This document shows positions 1 to 8,379 of a stretch of DNA of 39,590 nucleotides, piece by piece (the first letter of the stretch is position 1; each line of letters begins with the position of its first letter). The position numbers were made by a program, and so were the translations under genes. The stretch is taken from assembly GCA_021203245.1 (NCBI GenBank), contig JAJQBO010000183.1, positions 1 through 39,590 of the forward strand. The letters run 5' to 3'. The DNA comes from Planctomycetaceae bacterium. GTDB lineage: Bacteria; Planctomycetota; SZUA-567. The notes below the pieces were generated by a model. It searched no databases and had not been told where the DNA came from. It was given only the letters and a program-made list of their open reading frames with translations.

Positions 1-246
1 TGATGTCGCCGCGCGTTTGCGCCTCCCATTCTGTGCCGCGTGCGGCCGCCGCCGCCCCTCTCCCCACATTACGCCGGACCTGCTTACAGCGTGAACGCCG
101 CAAGGCGGTTTGGACTTTTTTCGCAGCCACCCGGCGCGGCTCCCGCGAGTCGCACGGCTGGGCGTGGCGCATGGTTTCGCGTTTCTTTTGGGAGAGGAGG
201 AAGAGTCGTATCGGATCGGGCGCGGTACAGTCATTTGACACCTAGA
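1..246. other. Gene-less stretch upstream of the GntP permease
   Basis: I see no convincing gene here. The short open frames are arginine- and proline-rich, as expected of random reading in GC-rich DNA. The right end holds the ribosome binding site of the next gene. No clear promoter pair or palindrome stands out, and none of the dispersed repeats found elsewhere in the window is present. Confidence 0.4.
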
Positions 247-260
247 CAGGAGGATTAAGC

Positions 261-1643
261 ATGTCATTGTCTCTCTTGCTCTTGGCATTTGTGATCGCCC
301 TCGCGTTTGTCATGGGGACTATCATCAAATACAAGATGCATCCGTTCATGTCGCTGCTCGTCGGCGCGTTGATTATGGGTCTTATTGTCGGGCTGCCGCT
401 TCCCGACATCGGGGCCGCCATTGCCAGGGGCTTCGGCAACACCATGGGCGGCATCGGCATTATTATCGTCTTGGGCGTCATCCTCGGGCAGCTTCTGCAT
501 GAATCGGGCGCGATGGAAAACATCGCCCTCACCATGCTTCGCATCACCGGCGAGAAGAACGCCGTGTTTGCCACCAACATCACCGGCCTCATCGTTTCCA
601 TCCCCGTGTTCTTCGACGCCGCCTTCGTCATCCTCATCAACCTTATCAAACAGCTTTCGTTGAAGGGCAAACTGCCCTATATCTCCCTCGTCTGCGCCCT
701 CGGCGTCGGCCTTATCACCACCCACTGCATGGTCATCCCGACGCCCGGCCCGCTCGCCGTCGCCGACACCCTCGGCACCAATATCGGCTGGATGATCCTC
801 TACGGCATCATCGTCTCCCTCATCGGCGCGTATGTGGGCGGCGTCCTTTACGCGAAGCGGCTTGGCGCCATGCCGGAAAACAGCGCCGTCTATACGGAGA
901 CGGCGGAAGAGCGCGCCGTCGACGCCGCCGCCTCGAGCGGCCCGCGTCCCTCCGGCGGCCTCGGTATTTTCCTTATCTTCCTCCCCATCTGCATCATTCT
1001 GCTGGGCACGGTCGTGCCTGCCGTCACCACCCTGTCGCCCGCGATGACGAACTTCTTCAAGTTTATCGGCGACAAGAATATCGCCCTCCTTATCGGCGTG
1101 CTGGTGGCGTTCGCCTTCCTGCGCCGCTATATCCACCGCCCCTTCGGCGAAGTCATCACCACCTGCGGCAAGCAGGCGGGCTCCATCTTCATCATCACCG
1201 GCGCGGGCGGGTCCTTAGCGGCGGTCATCAACGCCACCGGCATCGGCACCGTGCTGGTCGACTCGATGAGCGGCTGGACCAGCGCCAACGCCGCCGCCGC
1301 CATCATCGTCATCGGCTGGTTCATTTCCCAGGTGCTCCGCGCCTGTACCGGTTCGGCCACGGTCGCCCTCATCACCACGGCCGGCATCCTCGCCCCGATC
1401 GTCGCCGGCATGGGCACCGTCTCGCCCGTCCTGGTCGCGCTCGGCATATGCGCAGGCGGCATCGGCGTCTCCCTTCCCAACGACTCCGGCTTCTGGGTCG
1501 TCAACCGTTTCAGCGGCTTCTCGGTCAAACAGACCATCATGTGCTGGACCGTCGCCGGCACCGTGACCGGCGTGACCGTGGTCGTCTGCCTGCTGATTCT
1601 CAACTTCCTTTCCGGCGTTTTGCCCGGTCTGATGCCAGGGTAA
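261..1643 (+). CDS. GntP-family gluconate/organic acid:H+ symporter
   Basis: This is an inner-membrane permease of the GntP family, which imports gluconate and related hydroxy acids with protons. The 460-residue length is typical. The protein is hydrophobic throughout, with about 12 predicted membrane segments. Family-like stretches include the glycine-rich TMGGIGIIIVLGVILGQLL near residues 61-79, IPVFFDAAF near residue 114, and LPNDSGFWVV near the C-terminus. The ATG follows a strong Shine-Dalgarno (AGGAGG, 247-252). It lies 112 bp upstream of an FGGY sugar kinase in the same direction, which suggests that the imported acid or sugar is phosphorylated by that kinase. The exact substrate (gluconate, glycerate or other) cannot be read from the sequence. 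Confidence 0.9.
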   Translation: MSLSLLLLAFVIALAFVMGTIIKYKMHPFMSLLVGALIMGLIVGLPLPDIGAAIARGFGNTMGGIGIIIVLGVILGQLLHESGAMENIALTMLRITGEKNAVFATNITGLIVSIPVFFDAAFVILINLIKQLSLKGKLPYISLVCALGVGLITTHCMVIPTPGPLAVADTLGTNIGWMILYGIIVSLIGAYVGGVLYAKRLGAMPENSAVYTETAEERAVDAAASSGPRPSGGLGIFLIFLPICIILLGTVVPAVTTLSPAMTNFFKFIGDKNIALLIGVLVAFAFLRRYIHRPFGEVITTCGKQAGSIFIITGAGGSLAAVINATGIGTVLVDSMSGWTSANAAAAIIVIGWFISQVLRACTGSATVALITTAGILAPIVAGMGTVSPVLVALGICAGGIGVSLPNDSGFWVVNRFSGFSVKQTIMCWTVAGTVTGVTVVVCLLILNFLSGVLPGLMPG

Positions 1644-1659
1644 GGCACAGGCCTCTCCA

Positions 1660-1692
1660 GGCCGCGAGGACCCGTCCACGGACCTCGCGGCC
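1660..1692 (+). other. Stem-loop between permease and kinase genes
   Basis: A perfect 10-bp stem (GGCCGCGAGG at 1660-1669 with CCTCGCGGCC at 1683-1692) encloses a 13-nt loop. No T-run follows, so it is more likely an mRNA-stabilising or processing hairpin between the two genes than a full terminator. Confidence 0.55.
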
Positions 1693-1755
1693 GCCTTCAT
1701 TCCCCATGACCCGGCGAGCGCCCCCCGGCGCTCCTGCCGCAAGGATTTTTGCCGC

Positions 1756-3267
1756 ATGAAAACCCTCCTCGCCCTCGACGTCGGCACCTCCAGCACCCGG
1801 GCGGTCATTTACGACGCCGAAGGCCGCGACCTGTTCACCTTCGGTCACGAATATCACTCGAACTATCCCCAGCCCCGCCATGTCGAGCAGGACGCGGCGA
1901 GCTGGTCGGCGGCTGCCGAGCGGGTCTTGTGCGAGGCGGCCTCGTATATGCGTCACCACGGCTTTATGGTCGAAGGCATCGCCGTCACTTCGCAGCGGTC
2001 GTCCCTCATCCCCATGGACCGCGATCACCGGCCGCTGCGGTCGGCCATCATGTGGCAGGACAAGCGCAACATCGCCGAGTGCGACGAACTCGTCGCCGAC
2101 CACGGCCTCGAGGCCCTGTACCGCAAGACCGGCCTCAGGGTCAATCCCATCTTTGTCCTGACGAAACTCCGCTGGCTGCGAAAAAATCAGCCAGACATCT
2201 TCTCCGCCGCCGCGCGGTTCCTCGGCGTGCAGGACCATGTCGTCCACTACCTCACCGGCGAATACAAGACCGACTGGACCCAGGGCAGCCGCACCATGCT
2301 GATGGACCTGGCGTCCTTCACCTGGGACCCCGACCTCCTCGCCATCGCCGGCATCGACGAAAGCCGCCTGTGCGAACTGGTCGCGCCCGGCAGCGTCGCC
2401 GGCGGCATGCGCGGGCCGGTCGCGGTCGCCACCGGGCTGCCGGAGGGGTTGCCGGTCGTCATTTCGGGAGGCGATCAGCAGTGCGCCGCCATGGCCCTGG
2501 GCGTGGTCCGGCCCGGCGTGGCCGAGGCGAACACCGGCACCGGATCGTTTGTCCTCTCCTACGCCGACAAACCCGCGTTCGAGCCCGACTGCCGCGTCCT
2601 CTGCCAGGCGTCGGCGATGGCCGGCAAGTGGATGATGGAGGCGGGGATTTTCAACACCGGCGCGATTTTCCGCTGGTTCAAGGAGCAATTCTGCGTCGAT
2701 CTGCACGGCAAGGAAAACGCCTACGCGCTCATGACCGACGAAGCCGCCTGTTCGCCCGCCGGCGCGAACGGCGTCATCATGCTGCCGCATTTCGAAGGTT
2801 CGATGGCGCCGAACTGGAACCCGGCGGCCAAGGGCCTGTTCTTCAACCTTTCGCTTGGCGCGAAGCGGGCCGACATGATCCGCTCCATCCTGGACGGCAT
2901 CGCCATGGAGATTCGCGACAACCTCACGCTCATCCAGTCTCTCACGACCGACATCAACGAAGTCAGCGTTGCCGGCGGCATGGTGCGGTCGGATCTGTTT
3001 TGCCAGATTCAGGCCAGCGCCTACGACAAGGAGGTGGTGCGGTACGAAAACGCCGAGGCGTCGAGCCTCGGGGCGTGCATGGTGGCCGCGCCGGCCCTGG
3101 GCGTGCACCCGGACCTCCACGCCGCCTTCGACGCCATGTGCTGCCGCCAGTTCAAGACTATCAAACCCGTCGCCGCCGACGCCGACTGCTACCGGCACAT
3201 GGCGAAGCGGCGCAAATGCCTCTACGACGCATTGCACAATTCCGGCACCTACGAGGCGTTTTTGTAG
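1756..3267 (+). CDS. FGGY-family carbohydrate kinase
   Basis: This is an ATP-dependent cytoplasmic sugar kinase of the FGGY family (xylulokinase, gluconokinase and glycerol kinase relatives). The N-terminal phosphate-binding motif LALDVGTSSTRAVIYD is clear (residues 4-19). ISGGDQQCAAMALGVV and ANTGTGSFV follow in the middle, and VAGGMVRSDLFCQI marks the C-terminal ATP-binding lobe. The 503-residue length is normal. The start has a modest AAGGAT Shine-Dalgarno upstream. The gene sits between a GntP permease and a secreted hydrolase, so a gluconate- or polyol-type substrate is plausible but unproven. It is clearly distinct from the second FGGY kinase of the window, lsrK. Confidence 0.88.
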   Translation: MKTLLALDVGTSSTRAVIYDAEGRDLFTFGHEYHSNYPQPRHVEQDAASWSAAAERVLCEAASYMRHHGFMVEGIAVTSQRSSLIPMDRDHRPLRSAIMWQDKRNIAECDELVADHGLEALYRKTGLRVNPIFVLTKLRWLRKNQPDIFSAAARFLGVQDHVVHYLTGEYKTDWTQGSRTMLMDLASFTWDPDLLAIAGIDESRLCELVAPGSVAGGMRGPVAVATGLPEGLPVVISGGDQQCAAMALGVVRPGVAEANTGTGSFVLSYADKPAFEPDCRVLCQASAMAGKWMMEAGIFNTGAIFRWFKEQFCVDLHGKENAYALMTDEAACSPAGANGVIMLPHFEGSMAPNWNPAAKGLFFNLSLGAKRADMIRSILDGIAMEIRDNLTLIQSLTTDINEVSVAGGMVRSDLFCQIQASAYDKEVVRYENAEASSLGACMVAAPALGVHPDLHAAFDAMCCRQFKTIKPVAADADCYRHMAKRRKCLYDALHNSGTYEAFL

Positions 3268-3296
3268 GCCGCCATTTTTCGAAAAAGGAGGAAGCT

Positions 3297-4346
3297 ATGA
3301 AGAAGCGTGCGGCACTGGCCATTCTCTGTGCGCTGGGCGTATGCGCGACCGTCCTGGCGGCGAACTATCCCGAGCCACAACAGGGCGATTTTGTCCTGAA
3401 GGACTTCACCTTCCACACCGGCGAAAAGATGCCGGAACTGCGCGTCCACTACCGCACCATCGGCGATCCGGCGAATCCGGCGGTTCTTATCCTGCACGGC
3501 ACCACCGGGAACGGCGGCTCGATGCTGGTGCCGCGTTTTGCCGAGCAGTTCTTCGGGCCGGGCCAGGCGCTGGACGCGGGCAAGTATTTCATCATCCTAC
3601 CGGACGCCATCGGCACCGGCCAGACTTCGAAGCCGTCCGACGGCCTGCGCGGCGCGTTCCCGCTCTACAACTACGACGACATGGTTCTGGCGCAATACCG
3701 GCTCCTGACCGAAGGCCTGGGCGTCAAGCACCTCCGGGTGATTGTCGGCAATTCCATGGGAGGCATGCACGCCTGGGTCTGGGCGACCAACTACCCCGAC
3801 TTCATGGATGCAATTGTCCCGCTCGCGTCGCAACCGACCGCCATGGCGAGCCGCAACTGGATCATGCGCCGCATGATCATCGACGCGGTCCGGAACGACC
3901 CGGCCTGGAAGGACGGCTTCTACGACGAACAGCCCGAGCATTTCCGCATGGTCAACGTCTGGTACGGCATCGCCACGAACGGCGGCTCGCTGTACTACAA
4001 CGACAAGGCCCCGACGCGCGAAGCGGCTGATGCGCTCCTCGCCGACCGCATGGCCAAGCAGACCACCATGGACGCGAACGACTTCGTCCTGCAATGGGAC
4101 GCGTCGCGGGATTACGATCCCGTGCCGAAGCTGGACCGAATCAAGTGCCGCGTCCTCGCCATCAACTCCGCCGACGACGAGCGCTGCCCGGTGGAAAGCG
4201 ATCTGATGGAAAAGACCATCGCCCGCATCCCGAACGCATCCTACTGCATCGTCCCCGGCGGACCCGACACGGCGGGCCACGGCACGGTCATGAACGCCGC
4301 CCTGTGGCGCCAGCAGTTGGAAACGTTCATGCAATGCCTGCCGTAA
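3297..4346 (+). CDS. Exported alpha/beta hydrolase, homoserine acetyltransferase-like
   Basis: This 349-residue alpha/beta-hydrolase-fold protein belongs to the MetX-like (homoserine O-acetyltransferase) superfamily. The nucleophile elbow GNSMGG places the catalytic Ser at residue 153. Asp near 293-294 (INSADDERCPVE) and His328 (AGHGT) complete a likely triad. Unlike MetX, it begins with a signal peptide (MKKRAALAILCALGVCATVLAA), so it should act in the periplasm, probably as an esterase or acyl hydrolase rather than in methionine synthesis. The start follows an excellent Shine-Dalgarno (AAAGGAGGAAG). It lies 29 bp after the sugar kinase on the same strand, probably in one operon. Its substrate cannot be read from the sequence. 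Confidence 0.8.
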   Translation: MKKRAALAILCALGVCATVLAANYPEPQQGDFVLKDFTFHTGEKMPELRVHYRTIGDPANPAVLILHGTTGNGGSMLVPRFAEQFFGPGQALDAGKYFIILPDAIGTGQTSKPSDGLRGAFPLYNYDDMVLAQYRLLTEGLGVKHLRVIVGNSMGGMHAWVWATNYPDFMDAIVPLASQPTAMASRNWIMRRMIIDAVRNDPAWKDGFYDEQPEHFRMVNVWYGIATNGGSLYYNDKAPTREAADALLADRMAKQTTMDANDFVLQWDASRDYDPVPKLDRIKCRVLAINSADDERCPVESDLMEKTIARIPNASYCIVPGGPDTAGHGTVMNAALWRQQLETFMQCLP

Positions 4347-4379
4347 GCGATATCAAAAACCGTTCCATCTCCCCTCATA

Positions 4380-4561
4380 CGTCACCCCGGCGTGCAGACC
4401 TCCACCAGCGCGCAAACGGGCGGTTCGGCCGGGGTCCACGCCAGGAACAGTGAAGCACCGAACTCAAGCGGTTCACGCCCGCAGCGGAAGCTGGGGGCGT
4501 GGACCCCGGCCGAAACCGCCCGCTGTTTCCGCTGATGGACGTTTATGACGCCGGGGTGACG
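4380..4561. repeat. Full copy of the dispersed long-palindrome element
   Basis: The left arm begins GTCACCCCGGCGTG at 4381 and runs through GGTTCGGCCGGGGTCCACG to 4440. The right arm is the imperfect inverse: it begins CGTGGACCCCGGCCGAAAC near 4498 and ends GACGCCGGGGTGAC at 4560. The arms are about 60 nt long around a central segment of about 60 nt, and there is no ORF. The structure is like a MITE or a bacterial interspersed palindromic element. Related copies lie at 14596, 19812, 22158 and 39407. It fills the gap between two convergent genes. Confidence 0.85.
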
Positions 4562-4603
4562 GTGGAGGAGAAGTCGTAGTTGTTTTTGAAAATTGGTCGA
4601 CGA

Positions 4604-4632
4604 AAAAGCCCCGGCACACCGCCGGGGCTTTT
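4604..4632 (-). terminator. Intrinsic terminator of kdsB, probably bidirectional
   Basis: A GCCCCGGC-ACACC-GCCGGGGC hairpin is flanked by AAAA on the left and TTTT on the right. It can therefore end transcription from kdsB on the minus strand and from the hydrolase side on the plus strand. Confidence 0.85.
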
Positions 4633-4639
4633 CTTCGCA

Positions 4640-5404
4640 TCATTTTTTCACCGACTGCACAAACCCCTCGTAATCCTCCGGCGTATCAATCCCCTTCGGC
4701 GGCTTTTCGCCCAGGATCATCGCCCTGATGATCATCCCGTTCTCGAGCGCGCGGAGCTGCTCCAGTTTTTCCGTCTGTTCAAGCCGCCCGGGCGGGAGCG
4801 CGACAAAGCGCTCGAGCGAGGTGCGGCGGTACAGGTAGATGCCGACATGGCCGTACGACGGCATCCCGCCCTCGCCGTCGCGGCGGAAGGGGATGTCGGC
4901 GCGGGAGAAATACAACGCCCGCCCGTCGGCCCCGAGCACCGGCTTCACCAGGGATGGATTCTGCCGGTCGGCGAGATCGGGAATAGGATAGACCAGGGTG
5001 GCGATATCCGGCGCGGTGCGGAAGTAGAATTCCGCCAACGACACCACCGCGCCGACCGGGATGTCCGGTTCGTCCCCCTGCAGGTTGAGGATGGCGTCGA
5101 CCTCGGCCGGAAGGGAACACGCGGCTTCGGCGATGCGGTCCGAGCCGGACTGGTGGTTCGGGTCGGTCATGACGGCCTGAACGTCGCTGCCCGTCGTTTT
5201 TGCCCAGGACTCGACGGCGGCAATGATGTCCGCGTGGTCGGCGGCGACGATGACGTCGGAAAAGATGTCGGGCGCGGCGGCGCGGATCTCGACCGCCCGC
5301 GCCGCCGTATGGCAGATAAGCGGCATGCCGGTCTTGTCCAGGAGGAGTTTGTTCGGCAGCCGGGTCGACTGCAACCGTGCCGGAATAATGATGGCGACGC
5401 CCAT
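4640..5404 (-). CDS. kdsB: 3-deoxy-manno-octulosonate cytidylyltransferase (CMP-KDO synthetase)
   Basis: KdsB activates KDO with CTP to give CMP-KDO for lipid A-core assembly in the cytoplasm of Gram-negative bacteria. The 254-residue length matches the family. The nucleotide-binding N-terminus IIPARLQSTRLPNKLL, the HQSGSDRIAEA motif and the NLQGDEPDIP motif are all present in order, followed by GHVGIYLYRR. The ATG sits 12 bp after the stop of the hydrogenase-like large subunit, with AGGAAAGGG as Shine-Dalgarno overlapping that stop. It is therefore probably the last gene of that operon. A strong terminator follows. Confidence 0.95.
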   Translation of the reverse strand: MGVAIIIPARLQSTRLPNKLLLDKTGMPLICHTAARAVEIRAAAPDIFSDVIVAADHADIIAAVESWAKTTGSDVQAVMTDPNHQSGSDRIAEAACSLPAEVDAILNLQGDEPDIPVGAVVSLAEFYFRTAPDIATLVYPIPDLADRQNPSLVKPVLGADGRALYFSRADIPFRRDGEGGMPSYGHVGIYLYRRTSLERFVALPPGRLEQTEKLEQLRALENGMIIRAMILGEKPPKGIDTPEDYEGFVQSVKK

Positions 5405-5416
5405 GGGTGCCCTTTC

Positions 5417-6907
5417 CTAAAGATCCTGCCCGCAATACGACAGGTTAAAGCTTTTGTTGCACAGGGGGAAATCGGAAATCTGCGCACCTCGTAGCGCCAT
5501 GGCCAGCCCGGGCCAATTGTGGAAGGACGGGTCGGTGATCGTGTAGACCCGGAAGCGCCCGGCCGCGTCGGTGACGGCGGCATGGCATATTTGGCCGCGC
5601 CAGCCCTCGGTCAGGGCGACGGCGAGGCTGTCCGGCGCGGGCGGCGGCACGGCGGTTGGCGCGGGCGCGGCGCAATCCTCCCGCAGGAGCGCGTCAATCA
5701 GTTCGGCCGAATCCTGGACCTCCACCCAGCGCTGCCGGGCGCGCGCGAGCACATCGCCCGCCTCGCCCAGCCGGAGCGGGAACTCCCGCTCGGCATAGAC
5801 GCCGTGGGGCAGGTCGACGCGCACATCCGCCTCCAGTCCGCTCGCCCGCGCCGCCGGGCCGACCATGCCCAACCGGTCGGCGGTGATGCGTTCGACACTG
5901 CCGGTTCCTTCAAACCGCGCGTTCACGGACGGCCGCCGGAACAGAAGATCCACCGCGCCGCCGATATCCCGCATGGCGGCGGCGAGCCGCTCGCGCGCGG
6001 TCGCGGCCGTCGCGGCGTCGATGCCGTACCGGACGCCGCCCGGTACAATCAGGCCGCGCCCGAAGCGGTTGCCGCAGATGAGGGCGGTGAGGTTCAGAAT
6101 GTCCCCGCGCAGCCGACCGCAGAAGCTGGCGGTCGGGAGAAAGCCGACATCCCCGGCCAGCGCGCCCAGGTCGCCCACGTGGTTGGCGATGCGTTCCAAC
6201 TCCAGCCCGATCGCCCGCACCCGGTGCGCGGCGGCCGGGACGTCGTGGTCGGCGAAGCCTTCCATCAGCATCGCGTGGGCCAGCCCGTGGCCGCAGGTGG
6301 TGTCGCCGGCGGCTGTCTCCAGCAGGTGGCGGGTGCGGATGTCCGGGCCGCCCGCGAGCGCGGCCTCGATGCCGCGGTGCTGGTAGCCGAGGGAAATCTC
6401 CAGGTGCATCACCTTTTCGCCATGGCACTGGAAGCGGAAGTGACCCGGCTCGATGACCCCGGCGTGCACCGGCCCGACCGCGACCTCGTGCACTTCCTCG
6501 CCGTCCACGCGGAAGAAGTCCATCACCGACGGCCCGGCGGCGGACGCTTCCCGCCCCGGCAAAAAGCGGACCGGCTTCAGCCACGGGTGTCCCTGCGGCG
6601 TGATGCCCCAGGTCTCGAAAATCTCTCGCTCGAACAGGTGCGCTTCGGGGCATTCGGGCGTCAGCGCCGGGTAGGCGGCGCCGATGGGCGCAGCGGCGGC
6701 GATGACGGCGCGGGCTTCGTGGTTGTTGAGGAGCGCGACCAGCAGCGTCTCCCCGTCCAGCGTCAGCGGGAACAGCGAGCACAGGTGCGCGCCCCCGGCG
6801 ACCTGTTCGAGGATGGTCGAGCGCAGCCAGTGGAACTCCCCGCGCGGCAGTGCGTCCAGGCGCACGGCGGACGGGTTGGCGAGGGCTCTCGGCGTGGGCT
6901 GGCTCAT
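5417..6907 (-). CDS. HyfG/HycE-like fused NuoC-NuoD subunit without NiFe ligands (Ehr large subunit)
   Basis: This 496-residue protein joins a NuoC-like 30-kDa domain (about residues 1-135) to a NuoD-like 49-kDa domain, as in HycE and HyfG. GPVHAGVIEPGHFRF (145-159) and YQHRGIEAAL (175-184) match the family. Group 4 NiFe hydrogenases have CxxC near the N-terminus of this domain and DPCxxC at the C-terminus. Here the corresponding segments read GDTTCGHGLAHA (201-212) and DPSFHN (459-464), so all four metal-binding cysteines are lost. This is the hallmark of energy-converting hydrogenase-related (Ehr) complexes, whose reaction is unknown. The protein cannot be a NiFe hydrogenase. The start overlaps the hyfF-like stop (ATGA). 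No small subunit follows. Confidence 0.87.
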   Translation of the reverse strand: MSQPTPRALANPSAVRLDALPRGEFHWLRSTILEQVAGGAHLCSLFPLTLDGETLLVALLNNHEARAVIAAAAPIGAAYPALTPECPEAHLFEREIFETWGITPQGHPWLKPVRFLPGREASAAGPSVMDFFRVDGEEVHEVAVGPVHAGVIEPGHFRFQCHGEKVMHLEISLGYQHRGIEAALAGGPDIRTRHLLETAAGDTTCGHGLAHAMLMEGFADHDVPAAAHRVRAIGLELERIANHVGDLGALAGDVGFLPTASFCGRLRGDILNLTALICGNRFGRGLIVPGGVRYGIDAATAATARERLAAAMRDIGGAVDLLFRRPSVNARFEGTGSVERITADRLGMVGPAARASGLEADVRVDLPHGVYAEREFPLRLGEAGDVLARARQRWVEVQDSAELIDALLREDCAAPAPTAVPPPAPDSLAVALTEGWRGQICHAAVTDAAGRFRVYTITDPSFHNWPGLAMALRGAQISDFPLCNKSFNLSYCGQDL

Positions 6908-8379
6908 GGCTTGATTCCCGGCATGGAGGTAAACCCGTTGTCGACGATATAGGCGGCTTCCATCAGTTTGTCGCCGAGAAACTCCGGCACGCCCAGGCCG
7001 AGGACGAGAACGACGGTGAGGGACAGGAGCGCGGGCAAGGCCATGACCGGCGCTTCCGCCCCCTCGTCCAGCGGCGGCGGATCGCCCCGCAGCATGCCGA
7101 GGAAAACGCCCAGCATGTCGATAAACACGACGGCGAGGAACAGGAGGTACAGGGCCGCCTCGCCGTAGCGCGCCTCGGCGAACGCCTCCGCCAACACGGT
7201 GAATTCGCTGAAAAACAGCCCGAACGGCGGCAAACCGCAGATCGCCACAAACCCGGCCAGCCATAGCGCGCCGTTCAGCGGCATGGCGCGGCGGACGCCG
7301 GTGACGGTCAGGGTCGATTTCGCGTGGTAGCGGAACATGATATTGCCGGCGGTAAAGAACAGGCAACCCTTCGCGAAGGTGTGGTTGACCGCGTGCAGCA
7401 GCGCCGCGAACAACCCCGCCCCGCCCAGTCCCGCACCGAAGGCGAGGATGCCCATGTGCTCGACGGACGAATAGGCGAGGAGACGCTTGAAGTCTCGTTG
7501 GCCGAGGATAAATGCCCCGGCCACGCCCATCGAGAACAGGCCGAACAGCCGCAGCAGCCCGTTCGAGAATTCGTCCAGCCCGGCCGACTGCATAATGTCC
7601 GCGCCCCGGAGGATGGCCAGGAACGCGCCGTTCAACAGCGTTCCCGACAACAGCGCGGAGACGGGCGACGGCGATTCCGAATGCGCGTCGGGGAGCCAGG
7701 TGTGCATTGGCGCGAGGCCCATCTTCGCGCCATAGCCGACAAGGAGGAAGATGAACGCTGCCTTCAGCAGGTTGCCGTTCATGTCGAGGGCGATGGCGGC
7801 GAGGCCGCGCACGCGCAGGGTCACAGGCCCTGCCTCGCTCGCGGCGGCGGCGAGGATAAAGGTGCCGAGGAGCGCCAGGGCGATACCGACCGAGCAGACG
7901 AGCAGGTATTTCCACGTCGCCTCCAGCGCGCCCAGGCTTTTGCGGAAATAGATGAGCGGCGCGGTGGCGAGGGTCGTCGCCTCGACCGCCACCCACAGGA
8001 GGCCCATGTCCTGCGCCAGGCACACCGCCGACATCGAGAGAAGGAAGGCGAACAGCCCCACCACGTAAGTCCGTTCCGAGATTCCGGCAGCGGCGCGTTG
8101 TTCCGCGTAGCGGCGCATGTCGCCAAGGGCATAGAACGACGCGGGCAGGAACAACCCGCTCGTCAGGGTGAGGAACAGCAGGCCGAGGGCGTCCGCACCC
8201 AGCCACGGCCTGAGCCCGTGGAAGCTGTCCGGCCCGAGCCAGAGCCGGACGGCGAGGCCGAGGTGGAGCGCCGCGACGGCGGGCAGCATGCCGCGCCGCA
8301 CATGGGCCAGCCGTTCCGGCAGGGCCAGCGCGACGAGGGCGGCGACAAAGGGGACGGCAAGGAGCAGGATACTGACCAT
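6904..8379 (-). CDS. HyfF-like proton-translocating membrane subunit
   Basis: This 491-residue integral membrane protein belongs to the NuoL/M/N and Mrp antiporter superfamily and is closest in layout to hydrogenase-4 HyfF. Typical motifs include LLWVAVEATTLATAPLIYFRKS (with the conserved Glu of the family), GYGAKMGLAPMHTWLPDAHSESPSPVSALLSG, and LLHAVNHTFAKGCLFFTAGNI with the conserved lysines. Many membrane segments are predicted. It presumably moves protons or sodium as part of the Ehr complex. The stop overlaps the start of the large subunit by 4 bp (ATGA), and the start abuts the stop of the hyfE-like gene. Confidence 0.9.
   Translation of the reverse strand: MVSILLLAVPFVAALVALALPERLAHVRRGMLPAVAALHLGLAVRLWLGPDSFHGLRPWLGADALGLLFLTLTSGLFLPASFYALGDMRRYAEQRAAAGISERTYVVGLFAFLLSMSAVCLAQDMGLLWVAVEATTLATAPLIYFRKSLGALEATWKYLLVCSVGIALALLGTFILAAAASEAGPVTLRVRGLAAIALDMNGNLLKAAFIFLLVGYGAKMGLAPMHTWLPDAHSESPSPVSALLSGTLLNGAFLAILRGADIMQSAGLDEFSNGLLRLFGLFSMGVAGAFILGQRDFKRLLAYSSVEHMGILAFGAGLGGAGLFAALLHAVNHTFAKGCLFFTAGNIMFRYHAKSTLTVTGVRRAMPLNGALWLAGFVAICGLPPFGLFFSEFTVLAEAFAEARYGEAALYLLFLAVVFIDMLGVFLGMLRGDPPPLDEGAEAPVMALPALLSLTVVLVLGLGVPEFLGDKLMEAAYIVDNGFTSMPGIKP

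Noticed and set aside
1756-3267. A second AI-2 kinase
   Set aside because: It lacks the LsrK-specific stretches (CMREGIVLY, WACANVDARA and the LWRAPGL-type end) and sits with a GntP permease instead.
5417-6907. Functional NiFe hydrogenase large subunit
   Set aside because: All four metal-ligand cysteines are missing, and there is no C-terminal processing motif or maturation gene nearby.
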